Shown here in pieces: positions 54,491-64,000 of a stretch of 64,000 bases of DNA; the stretch's first letter is position 1, and the number at the start of each line of letters is the position of its first letter. Location: positions 1,488,001-1,552,000 of the forward strand of contig NC_088316.1 of NCBI RefSeq assembly GCF_910592395.1, given 5' to 3'. Below the pieces are notes generated by a model, which was not told where the DNA came from, did no database searches, and saw only the letters and a program-made list of their open reading frames with translations. The stretch is from Lineus longissimus (lineage: Eukaryota; Nemertea; Pilidiophora; Heteronemertea; Lineidae). The position numbers and the translations under genes were made by a program.

Positions 54491-54800
54491 TTTGGTAGCG
54501 TATCACAGGGCAGCAGGAAGAAGGCGACTACTAAGCAGGCTACAGCATGGCAGCGCTGACTATATCACATCATCTGCGTGTAAAAAAAGACATTAGAAAA
54601 TGTAAGATCTGGTAATGAACTAAGTCAAGAAGTAGAACCAGGGTTCTCCACAGGGTTTTCCCCCCGAGGCCAAGTCACAAATGACATCCGTCCTGCTTTG
54701 CGTCAGTGATGGGCAACGTACGTGCAAGTTGTGTGCCAATGACGCATTAGTGACGTGCTTATCCCTCTATGATTTGCATATATTACGCACGGCACTGGGT
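54491..54800 (-). promoter_or_regulatory. ABHD18: Probable ABHD18 5' UTR and promoter region
   Basis: The start context is CTACCAAAATGAG, with A at -3. Upstream are CRE-like motifs (TGACGCATTAGTGACGTGC at about 54737-54760) and several CpG, as in a TATA-less promoter. No start site can be pinned. Confidence 0.35.
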
Positions 54801-56789
54801 AGCCTAGCGCATCAATGAGGTGATTTACGGGATGTTAATTTTGGCTGCAGTGAACTGAAAGGAAAAGCAGACGAATTCATGGTGAAGGCCATCCTCGGCA
54901 CCAAGTGGTTTTCCATATGCTCCAGCTCTCGCTATTACAAACTGCAGTTGACGGTGCATGAATGATATCAATCGTAAACTACATGCATATGACGTAACAT
55001 AGGCCTAGGCCTACAATCTACATGATAAATAATAGGGGGGCCTACATCATTGCCATCATAGGCCTATATAAGTATATTGATGAATGATGGATCACGGATG
55101 GAAGAATGAATGACCAATCTGAATCATTTTTGCACAGATTCATCACACAAATGGGTCGGTAAAACATCCTATTAAATAGGCACACCTTAACCTAGCTGTC
55201 AAATACCCATATCGTCAAATAGATTTCTGATACAACTTACTAATTTCATGAAATTATAACATATCTCGACCTTCAAATGACAAAAACGTCGTTGTTTTCG
55301 CAGACTCAACCTTGACCCCACACAGCAGTTCGACCTCGTTCTGATTTAGTGTACCATTTTTATGATAGAGGGCGACACCGTACAGTAAGGTGGCACCACA
55401 CAGTGCGGAGGACGGCATCAAGAGCAGCATCAGGTCTCATTGGAGTTTTTTTGTTTCATGCACGGCCAACCGTAGTTCCGAAAAAATCATTGATTTCTTG
55501 GTTCTCACAGTATGCCACTGATGATTTAGCAGTTGTTTTGGCAAAGACATGCTATCTGGAGTTTCAGACACCTAAAGTGCTACTCAATAGGCGGCTAACA
55601 AGAAACTACGCATTTTACTGTTGTTGCCGACGTATGTTTACACTGAACTTGGGATGTGCGTCGGGCCCGTGTTGAAATGTCGTGGTGCGTTTTTCGCTGA
55701 TTTGTGCAAAATTCAACATATCTCGAAAGTTCAATGGTTGACCCTCGATTTTTTTGATTTCGTGTAGCGTAAGCAACTGTCTTTCACGGAGAATGGTCAC
55801 TGTAAGAATTATACAGGAGGAAATGTATAATATTTTGGGTTTTCTGTGATTGTCCGACCCAATGGGCAATATTGCCATTTGGGATGGTGAACAGAGCTAG
55901 GAGCCAATGCGATGCTTATGATTTATTTAAAGAAATAAAATGCCCGATTTAACATCCTGCAGAATCAGGGAAATCGGGCGTTTCCAGTGATAAACGACAC
56001 AAATGGTTTGTCCTCATGCAATCACATTGGAAACGCATTTTGAAATAGATGTACGTCCTGTTAACGGGGAACGTCATCATTGCGTACATTCGGGAAAAAC
56101 TCCCTAACGAGACCTTAAGTAGGCCCCGGACAACCGACACGGGGTAGTCTTTCAGTTCCTGCTGAGGCCTAGAATGTGGACGAGCATAATTGACTCTCGC
56201 ACAACTACGCCCAACCTCGCGTGGCATGTGGAAGGTATGTTACACATTGTGGCCAAACTGGGGATTGAGACCCGCTTTCAAATGGCACAGATTCTAGGCC
56301 TATAAAATCGCCTAGGATCCCATGGAGACTAAGACCAGGGCGACAAAGTAAATAGTATTTGGAACAGGTTGGACCCATTCATGAACATGGAAAGGGCCTG
56401 CGTCTAAGAACCACATTTCTCTCCCCACTGTGTACGAGTGCCACCTGATGAAGGCATTCTCCAAGCGTCGTCAGTCGTGATCGTTATTCTCAATTCTCAC
56501 TCGATCTACTGACTATTCAGTGGGTGCATGTAAATTGTATATTTGGCCCGGCACCCAGGAGATTGTAATGAAGAGCATTCTCCAAGCATCGCCAATGGTG
56601 ATCTTTTACGCTTGAGTCTCACTCGACCTACTGACTATGTGAGAATTTCAGCGGGTGCATGTAAAATTCGACAGACAGACCGAAGATTTGGAGATTGCAC
56701 TGAGTCCAACGCTTTTTCAATGATCCTATTTGGAGAAGTTGAGGTACTGCTGGAAGATATTTTTGTATGAGAAACCAACATCTGTTATG
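54801..56789. other. Spacer with no recognised gene
   Basis: AT-rich with low-complexity AGGCCTA motifs near 54990-55070 and a partial direct repeat of a CATATCTCGA...TCAA-type segment (about 55260 and 55715). A 121-bp tandem duplication lies at 56454-56690 (GCATTCTCCAAGC at 56454 and 56575). No exon was convincing. Confidence 0.5.
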
Positions 56790-57357
56790 TACGGTGGCCC
56801 ATAGAGGACATGCGTTTATTTTCAATATAATAGAATTTATTTTTTACAATGCGTTTTTTTTCTCTCGAATTACAACCGCCGTCGAAAAAATAATTCCCAC
56901 CGCCATGTTAAAAATAATAATTCCCACCACCGCCAAGGAAAATAATATCCACCGCTATGGAAAATAATATCCACCGCGGTGGAAATAATATGTTTACAAC
57001 CACGATTGTGGCTGGACTAGTATCAGGTCAAGGAGAGTAACAACATAAGAAAGATCGGAGCGGGAGCTAATTCGTTATTGACACCGGGTGGATATTACTT
57101 CCCACCGCGGTGGATATTATTTCCACCGCGGTGGATATTATTTCCACCGCGGTGGATATTATTTCCACCGCGGTGGATATTATTTTCCTTGGCGGTGATG
57201 GGAATTATTATTTTTTACCCGGCGGTGGAAATTATTTTTTCGGCGGTGAGAAATAAATCCGACGGCGGTTGTAATTCGAGAGAAAAAAAACGCATTGTAA
57301 AAAGAAAAATATTCTAATATATTGAAAATAAACGCATATCCTCTATGGGCCACCGTA
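56790..57357. mobile_element. 568-bp foldback/MITE element with 200-bp inverted arms and 6-bp target duplication
   Basis: The element begins TACGGTGGCCCATAGAGGA and ends TCCTCTATGGGCCACCGTA, and the direct repeat GTTATG flanks it (56784-56789 and 57358-57363). The inverted arms extend for about 200 bp each, sharing TGCGTTTATTTTCAATAT, CTCTCGAATTACAACCGCCG and CACCGCCAAGGAAAATAATA blocks. A core of about 100 bp is unique. It has no transposase. The superfamily is not assigned; a 6-bp duplication is uncommon. Confidence 0.85.
57085..57185 (+). repeat. 22-bp minisatellite TCCACCGCGGTGGATATTATT inside the foldback element
   Basis: Five tandem units each contain the 12-bp perfect palindrome CCACCGCGGTGG. 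The left arm of the element has only one or two units (about 56950-56985), so the right arm has expanded. Confidence 0.9.
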
Positions 57358-57539
57358 GTTATGCTCAAGTTGGCCCTTTAAAATTTTTTTCAATGGTTGC
57401 AAGACCCACGCCAACCAAAACTCGAGGCAAATGCCCAAATTCTGTGTCACAGTGCCTGAATGATGATGATGAATGATCATAAATGCAAACGATGAGAACA
57501 AAAAGGTTCCTCCAAAAAATGATTTATGACGGCGATTAC

Positions 57540-57780
57540 CTTCCAAATACGAAAATCGGGACGGCGCCTGACTGATATATCTACAGGCGGGTCTGGTGAT
57601 TGAGTGTAAAAAGTCAACTTAGCCAGGCCTATATGGTGTATAACTGCCTCTCCTAGCGCATCCGGAACATCTACTCCCTTTAAATGTAGGGTATCAAAAA
57701 CCTTGGTGGTCAAGATGCTCCCAGGAAGCCCTTGATTGAAGTTGGCTCCGGCACAGGCACATGGAAATAAGAGCTCAATA
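57540..57780 (-). CDS. Coding-like exon, not recognised
   Basis: On the minus strand the frame FPCACAGANFNQGLPGSIL, then TKVFDTLHLKGVDVPDALGE, ending SVRRRPDFRIWK, closes at AAG/GTAATC, a usable donor. The composition is that of a globular protein. A stop lies just upstream of GCTATTGAG, which may be the acceptor. A neighbouring open stretch at 58443-58690 on the same strand could be part of the same gene. I do not recognise the family. Confidence 0.3.
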
Positions 57781-58096
57781 GCCCCCTAATCGACGTAACC
57801 CCCCCCCCCCGCCCCCACACACACTGACATCACACGTAAAATATTGGCACGTGCCTGTGGTTGGCTTTTTACAAGCAATCAGAAGATCTAAAAGAAAATC
57901 TAAAAAGAGGTTAATGTGGGGGCTGTCTCTTAGTCGCATGACAAAGATGAAAGCCAGCAAATTAAATCAATGGAAAATAGTTGGCAAGATGGTTGTAGCT
58001 TTATTGGAAAATAAACAGAAATCGTCACATCTGATGTAGAAAATATTAACGAGAGGTGGGGTGATTTGAAAACCCCTAGTTATACGTATGGTTACT

Positions 58097-58435
58097 GTAT
58101 TCCACAACGATATGTAAAGTAATGTTGCTGTATTCCACAACGTTATGGAAAGTAAAGGTTTCTGTATTCCACAACGTTATGGAAAGTAAAGATTGCTGTA
58201 TTCCAGAACGTTATGGAAAATGAAGGTTTCTGTATTCCAGAATGTTATGGAATGTAAGGTTGCTGTATTCCAGAACGTTATGGAAAGTAAAGGTTTCTGT
58301 ATTCCAGAATGTTATGGAAAGTAAGGGTTGCTGTATTCAAGAACGTTATGGAAAGTGAAGGTTGTTGTATTCGACAACATTATGGAATGTGAGGTTGCTG
58401 TATTTCGCCGCTTACGTTTATAAAAGCAAGATTGC
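58097..58435 (+). repeat. 34-bp tandem repeat, about 10 copies
   Basis: CTGTATTCCACAACGTTATG followed by GAAAGTAAAGGTTG recurs every 33-34 bases (GTATTCC at 58097, 58130, 58164, 58198 and on). Later units use CCAGAACG in place of CCACAACG, so two subtypes exist. Confidence 0.9.
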
Positions 58436-58442
58436 TGTATTC

Positions 58443-58690
58443 TGCAGAAAGACGGTAGCGCCCAATGCTCTGTTTAACCATGGTGAGAAAGACGAGACGT
58501 GACCCTTTCTCAGCTTGGTCCAACAGTGAGCACTGCATCTCATTGCTCCGCAAACCTGCGTAGATTTCTGGTCCGCCTGCCTTATTGCAATATCGGTTGG
58601 CCGATTCAAGACCGCCCCAAAAACCGGCCGAGGAAGGATGCGGCGACGACCCAATAAAAAGTTTAGTTCTCAAATTTGCCCTGGTGTGTA
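58443..58690 (-). CDS. Coding-like ORF, not recognised
   Basis: The minus-strand frame reads LRTKLFIGSSPHPSSAGFW, then NRYCNKAGGPEIYAGLRSNE, ending LTMVKQSIGRYRLSAE, just where the 34-bp tandem repeat begins. Three Cys and mixed composition suggest real or recently dead coding sequence. Neither family nor exon borders are certain. Confidence 0.25.
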
Positions 58691-58925
58691 TCTTGCTTCA
58701 GGTAGGTTAGCATCCGCACACTAAAGCGATTCATTGCAACTGTGTGGTTGTTCAATAGCAATGGGACCCTTTTTTGTGCGACCACCGTGGGGGCGACTGA
58801 CGACACGTCCAGTCCGCCGAGGCTGAAGAAATACGCTCTCCCCTAGTGGGACGGGCCATGCCGTCTACGACCAGTCATGCAGTCGAGATCGAGTCAAGAA
58901 ACCCTCCTCCCAGCTAGACATTGCG

Positions 58926-59162
58926 TCATCCTAATTGGATCTCAGGACGGGCGAGGTCGGTCCACTGCGTCCGGAGTATACCAATGACCGGCCTTTGCAT
59001 CGTTTCTAAAATACGCTCACATTCACTTTCATTATAACCTACGTATTTTAAGAAAATATACAAAGGCCAGCTCTGATAGGATGCAACAGAGCGTAGGCAA
59101 AGCAGTTGTTGCAGGTATTTCCGAATCGAATATTTGGTAAGACTTCCGGTCGTATCCTCCAA
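58926..59162 (-). CDS. Hypothetical ORF (78 codons), not recognised
   Basis: MEDTTGSLTKYSIRKYLQQL to RTQWTDLARPEIQLG, ending in TAG. The middle contains CLRSVASYQSWPLYIFLKYV, a moderately hydrophobic stretch. An overlapping ATG frame (MALPLWRIRPE) is shorter. It may be an exon of the same unknown minus-strand gene as the stretches at 57540-58690. Confidence 0.2.
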   Translation of the reverse strand: MEDTTGSLTKYSIRKYLQQLLCLRSVASYQSWPLYIFLKYVGYNESECERILETMQRPVIGILRTQWTDLARPEIQLG

Positions 59163-59510
59163 AGCGGAAGTGCCATGTTCACTGGCAGCATCAGAAGTAA
59201 GTTATAGAAATTAGCTAATCACAGGCGTTATTTCGGAGCGACTTCCAGCCAATTCTTTCGGAAAGAAGTCACTAAGGCTTCAGTTGCGTCTTCTATTTGG
59301 ACAGACCTGAGGAAGGTTGGCCATTATTTCTCATTGTTTAGTGTTGTATGCATGCACATCTCCTTGAATAGCGTTGTTCTACTCGTTTTTAATCACTATA
59401 TAGAATTACGACAGAGGTAATGGGTTGTCACAGCTGCAAGGCCCGCGACGAGAGATTGATACCTAGTTTCTCGACGCGACATCTAACGGTGCATGCTGAG
59501 GCTTGGAGTC

Positions 59511-59845
59511 GCATACTGTTTTATAACAATGGAAATAGGTGAATTCCTTAACGAAGCTTTGGAGGCCTGCATACTGTTTTATAACAATGGAAATAGGTGA
59601 ATTCCTTAACGAAGCTTTGGAGGCCTGCATACTGTTTTATAACAATGGAAATAGGTGAATTCCTTAACGAAGCTTTGGAGGCCTGCATACTGTTTTATAA
59701 CAATGGAAATAGGTGAATTCCTTAACGAAGCTTTGGAGGCCTGCATACTGTTTTATAACAATGAAGAGAAGTGACTTCCTTAAACGAAGCTTTGGGATGT
59801 GCAAACTGTTTTTTACAATGGCAATAAGTAAATTCCCTAACAAAT
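59511..59845 (+). repeat. 58-bp tandem repeat, about 5.5 copies
   Basis: GCATACTGTTTTATAACAAT, then GGAAATAGGTGAATTCCTTA and ACGAAGCTTTGGAGGCCT, repeats at 59511, 59569, 59627, 59685 and 59743 with almost no change; the last one or two units (to about 59845) are diverged. It abuts, and slightly overlaps, the stop codon of the minus-strand gene starting at 61367. Confidence 0.92.
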
Positions 59846-61367
59846 GGCAACGTATCTTTTCACACTTTTAAAATGTTTCTCTTTTTTCTTGTAATCTTTT
59901 CTAACGACGAACGTCATTATCTCGTCACAGTTACTCAGAGCAGTGTTCTTCACAAAGGCCGTTGTATGCTTGGGGCGTGGTTTGATGGAGAATTTCCTTA
60001 AACCGACGGACCCGTTGTCTGAGATGTCAACAACCTCTGTAAATCTGAAAACGTGACCCTTCTCGTCGTCCGCGAAAAAGACGTCGTTATTTCCGTCAAA
60101 AATTTCACACTCCCGGCAGCTTGCGTCATCAAGACGAAAGGTTCCTTGTATATTCCTGTAACCACGCCGCCACGAAAATTGACACATATCTATTGAGGAT
60201 TTCTTAGGGAATAATCCAAAAATGTATAAGTCACCATCAAGAGTCTGCGATGTGCCGAACGCTTTTTCTGGACTTGCTACACAGGGTACAGTACCATCTG
60301 CGATCTTTTGACCTTGACCCAAGATAATTACAGGTGCATCATAAGACACATTGTACATCTTTATTATTTTCCCTTCGCATTTCACGAAGATTTTACTATA
60401 TTCGCGCAAATAAAGAGGTGGGACATGCCTCGATCCTTTTTGGCCAAAACATCGATCTTTTTCCTGCCAAATCAGGGTAAACACGCGTTGCCCAGTCTTC
60501 AAACTGTAAACAAATAATTTGACCCGCTCATCTGCTCGTGTTACAATACATGAAAACATCACCCACATTTTCTCTGGGTAAAAGGTATAGAAGACAGAAT
60601 CTGGGCGGTCCTCTATCAACAAGCTGGATTTCTCCCGAAAAGTGTTTTCAATGATGCTGTACTGGTAGATCTTGATTTTATCCGGCGCCGCAATTCCAGT
60701 AAAGAAGAATACGACCATGTCGTACTCGACGTCGCGTCCCCAGGCGTCGTATTGGGTCAAGGTCACTGGTGGTACAAATGTGATACTTCGAGCGGGCGTG
60801 TACAACGTTCTGTCACACTAAAGTTGTTTTGAGAAAAATGGAACTGTCAATATCGATGTTGTTGTAACGTTAAGTTAGAATACAGACTTGAACAGCATGT
60901 GGGCCCCTACTTATTATCTGGCGATGTTTCAATTTAGATACCAATCATTTTAATCGGGAAGAGCCATACACGCTAGGGACCATGGCTAATAAACTTTGAG
61001 TAGGTAAGCATACAGTAACATTGATAAACTTATCAAATATTTTATATTAACAACAAACACACTGTCACAGATATTTTTATAATCTGCAATCTAACAAACG
61101 ATTCCGAAAGGCGAGAAATATACAAACCCTTCGCCGGAACAGACGACATCCATGTTGTCTGCTTGTATCACGTGGAAACTTCCGTCCGTCCGTCTGACAC
61201 ATCACGCTATAGCCATGGAAACACATGACCATACTTCTGCAACCTCGAATTCCGAGACAGAGGGTAGCACAGCTCAGACGGGATATAATCAAAATGTTTC
61301 TATTCAGTGGCTTGACGATTATGAAATCGATTGCCACGTTTTCGTAATTCGCATTCGTAGTGACCAT
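59837..61367 (-). CDS. Hypothetical protein with PAN/apple-like N-terminal part, two exons
   Basis: The second exon (59837-60817) has an open frame of 326 residues, by far the longest unexplained one in the window. It is preceded by ACTTTAG and starts CDRTLYTPARSITFVPP. The stretch upstream (61128-61367) reads SCATLCLGIRGCRSMVMC and then MCQTDGRKF, HGCRLFRRR, a Cys pattern like PAN/apple domains. Joining at AGG/GTTTGT keeps phase 0 and would give about 406 residues from the ATG at 61367. The large exon is rich in beta-strand-type segments (KIYQYSIIENTF, VKLFVYSLKTGQRVFTLIW, DGDLYIFGLFP), suggesting a beta-propeller-like ectodomain. No signal peptide is seen, so an upstream exon may be missing; the donor is weak. 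Confidence 0.45.
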
Positions 61368-61370
61368 TCC

Positions 61371-63069
61371 TTCTCTTCAATTATTCTCAAGAATGCTATG
61401 ATTCCTCTTTCGATAGGTAACACCTGGAAGAAAGTATACTTGGCTTCCATTTCAAAGGCTGATCGAAAGCTGACATGATGGTCAAGCATATTCTCGGCCA
61501 GCATACACAGCCAAAGGCATCCATCCATGGATAACTTTTTTTGAAAATCTCAGAATAATAAAATGGCCTTGTCTGTGCCAATGGCCTCTAGTTCTAGCGA
61601 ATGTGGCGAATAGCCACGAAATGACAATTTCGAGAATTCCGACTTTTACCGAGGTTGCTCAGCCATGTTTGTTCCCGGTCTGTACGAACATGAGAATGGC
61701 GCCAAGTGCCCGCCAACTGTTCGGGATGACACCTTCAACACCAATCCTGTGACACTTGCGGCACCGATACTAACATCTTGCCCCGCCGCAATGTTTTGAG
61801 ATCGCTAAATCACTCACCCAAGCTCGGTAGTGGTGACTCAAACGCATGAGAGTCAGGATGCACCGATATATACATGTAACCAAAAAATACTCTCCACTAT
61901 GCTGCACATCACACCACCAGTAGAGTGTGAGTGCAGTTACAGCAGATATCTTGCACGGAATGAAACTTATTGTATCAATATAATTGAAAATCGATACTTG
62001 TTTAATATAAAAAAGGTCCTTTTGAATACAAAAGTTGACATTATCGGGATTTAAGTACAGACCTTGTTGTTGTTTTTCTACTATGCAGCATGAATGGTAT
62101 ATAATTGTTCTATGATTGTTTCTGAAACGGAAATAATTAGGGCCATACGTTGATCAGTGCTGACACGATTGGATTGAACAATATTTGTACAAAATGACTG
62201 CCTCAACTGCGTATTAATGAGAAAGAAATTTGTTTTTTAGATTAGGCACTGTATGGGAAGGACTTGACATTCATTATAAACATATCACGATTTAAACATC
62301 AAATCGGAAAATGCTGAGCAATGGTGACCTTTTACATATCAAGTTCATGATATATATATATAGTCATATGCGTATAGTCATCGTCAAAATAAAGCGACAT
62401 CATGAAAGGCACAGAAAGTTCACAATGATTAATGCAATTGGTTCACAGTGATTAATGCAGAAAGTTCACAATGATAAATGCAGTTGAATTCATTTGCCAT
62501 TAAATCTGCCATTTTCAGTTTTTGAGCAAAAAATCTTAGTCACAACTGACTTTATTCACTAAATCCAACATACATGTATATCAGCCGTACACGATTACAT
62601 AAAATAATAACAAACACACACAACACACATAACAAACATGTTAGCACCTTATAACTAGGCCAAAATAACCAGTATGGCCTAACTCATAATAAGGCTTAAA
62701 GGGAAATTTACATGTAACTCAATGATTCCCCAACTAGCCTACGCCGATCGGAAGCAACGTCAGCCAATTCATGCAGGTACGGAACCACGTCATCAAATAT
62801 ATACAGACGCTGGGTCCTCCGTAAGGAGGCCGAAGGAAATATCACTTGGGCGGTGATGACATGACCAGACACAAGTGATTATCTGGCATCCTGGCACCCG
62901 TTGTTTTCATACTCCGATTTTTACGACATGGGCGTAAAAAAGCCTAATCTCAGGTTGTTATCTGGGGGCCAACTGCCGTTCATTGTCGCTTTGGAGGCAT
63001 TTATTCCATTTATGAATCAATGGGTGATATGAATAAAGACCAGCAAGTACTTTTATATAAAACTCCATA
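61371..63069. other. Spacer upstream of the hypothetical PAN-like gene
   Basis: No convincing exons. An ORF starting MDGCLWLCMLAEN on the minus strand (61528 downwards) begins like a weak signal peptide but changes frame before the PAN-like part. The remainder is AT-rich with TATATATA (62351) and small repeats. Confidence 0.4.
62402..62485 (+). repeat. 27-bp tandem repeat, about 3 copies
   Basis: AGTTCACAATGATTAATGCA-type units recur three times (AAAGTTCACAATGATTAATG, TTGGTTCACAGTGATTAATG, AAAGTTCACAATGATAAATG). Confidence 0.75.
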
Positions 63070-63511
63070 AAGCCCGCAGCACACTAGCCGCCAACTTTGG
63101 CGACAAGAAGCGTTCAGCTGACGCCTCTAGACGCCGAAGTTGGCGGCCAGTGGATCCCGGTCAGAGCACACCTGCCCAGAATCGACGTCCAGAGCGTCTT
63201 TTCCACCACTTTAGGCTGCCATTTTGAAATCATGTGACATCAAGACGCATACTGATTGGCCATAGCCTCGCCGCCGACGCCAATTCAGGCGGCAATCCGT
63301 AGCACACCTGGCTTCTTCTTGCGTTCAAACGCGGCGACACGCGTCAAAAATCAAACATGTTAGATATTTGGCGTTAAGTTGCGGCAAGTGGCGGCAAATC
63401 GCGTTCGCCGACGCCGTTCGTAGCAGACTAGGGATTTTTCAGGCGTTTAGGACTCTTGAGGCAAAAAACGCCTGTGAACGCCGAAGTTGGCGGCTAGTGT
63501 GCTACGGGCTT
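63070..63511. mobile_element. 442-bp MITE with AAGCCCG ends and TA target duplication
   Basis: Left end AAGCCCGCAGCACACTAGCC, continuing GCCAACTTTGGCG, is matched by the right end, whose reverse complement is AAGCCCGTAGCACACTAGCC and GCCAACTTCGGCG. TA flanks both sides (63068-63069 and 63512-63513), as in Tc1/mariner-type insertions. The GC-rich interior repeats GGCGGC and GACGCC words in both orientations and carries no transposase. Inverted ends are about 35-45 bp with few mismatches. Confidence 0.8.
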
Positions 63512-63513
63512 TA

Positions 63514-64000
63514 GCAATTCACTAGGCCTTTCTGTACAAAATTGAAGTAAAAGCATTTGCTAGACTTTATTCATAGCAGCCAATGTGTTTGATGTTTGCT
63601 TTCAAGAGTGATATTTAAAAAAAACACCGCGCGTCATTATTTCTATCTCGTTGCCATTGAACTGAACATTTGATGACTATTTGCAGACGAAAATCCAAAA
63701 ATGATTGAGTACGTCGGTGTGCCATTAACTATTTTCATAAACATTTGAAGACAAATGGGAACTGAGAAGTGCATACAATTACACCGACCTATACGGCCTA
63801 GTAAATGACCAGAATCGAAATAGCCCAATTGCAAGCAAAAATAATATAACATAATAACTCCTGACTGTTTCATTATGGTTTTTTAATCAGGCACGCACTG
63901 ACCAGAAATTCGCAGATTCGAGTAAATTGAGTATTTAAGGCGAGGTAGCTTTGTCTGGGTCGCACTCGCGTCGGAGACAAATCTGGATTCAGTCGTACTG
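63514..64000. other. Terminal spacer, no feature recognised
   Basis: AT-rich to about 63900, then more CpG (GGTCGCACTCGCGTCGGAG). The window ends in what could be the start of a CpG-rich promoter, but nothing defines a gene. Confidence 0.4.

Overview
This is a stretch of nuclear DNA from an invertebrate animal. The genes are split into many short exons with GT-AG introns, the spacers are AT-rich and carry no bacterial-style operons, and there are many short inverted-repeat transposons and minisatellites. Three genes can be read exon by exon in continuous phase and are conserved animal genes. They are the 3' half of a CBP/p300 acetyltransferase gene (plus strand, 604-9010), a complete LARP1 gene (minus strand, 47082 down to 31514; 18 coding exons, 1,084 residues) and a complete ABHD18 gene (minus strand, 54490 down to 49371; 10 coding exons, 569 residues). 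Gene content and repeats suggest a marine bilaterian, possibly a lophotrochozoan, but the phylum cannot be fixed from the sequence alone.

Layout: 1-9650 holds the CBP/p300 end, with a TTAA-flanked piggyBac-like element in one intron. 9650-20200 is spacer with a 1.16-kb duplicated block, hairpin elements, a SINE fragment and some exon-like remnants. 20237-23822 is a 118-bp satellite arranged as two opposed arrays of about 15 copies each, forming a 3.6-kb palindrome with a 29-nt centre. 23823-31513 is spacer and probably includes the LARP1 3' UTR. 31514-47082 is LARP1, with 174-bp repeats in two introns. 47083-49370 holds the LARP1 promoter and the probable 3' end of ABHD18. 49371-54490 is ABHD18. 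54491-64000 holds transposons, minisatellites and a probable lineage-restricted gene on the minus strand (61367 to 59837) with a PAN/apple-like start.

The three recognised genes share no pathway. CBP/p300 is a nuclear co-activator acetyltransferase, LARP1 is a cytoplasmic regulator of TOP mRNAs, and ABHD18 is a poorly characterised alpha/beta hydrolase. No coordinated gene system or defence-like locus was seen. The most unusual items are structural: the opposed satellite arrays, the transposon layers with readable ends and target duplications, and a transposon lying about ten bases from an ABHD18 splice site.
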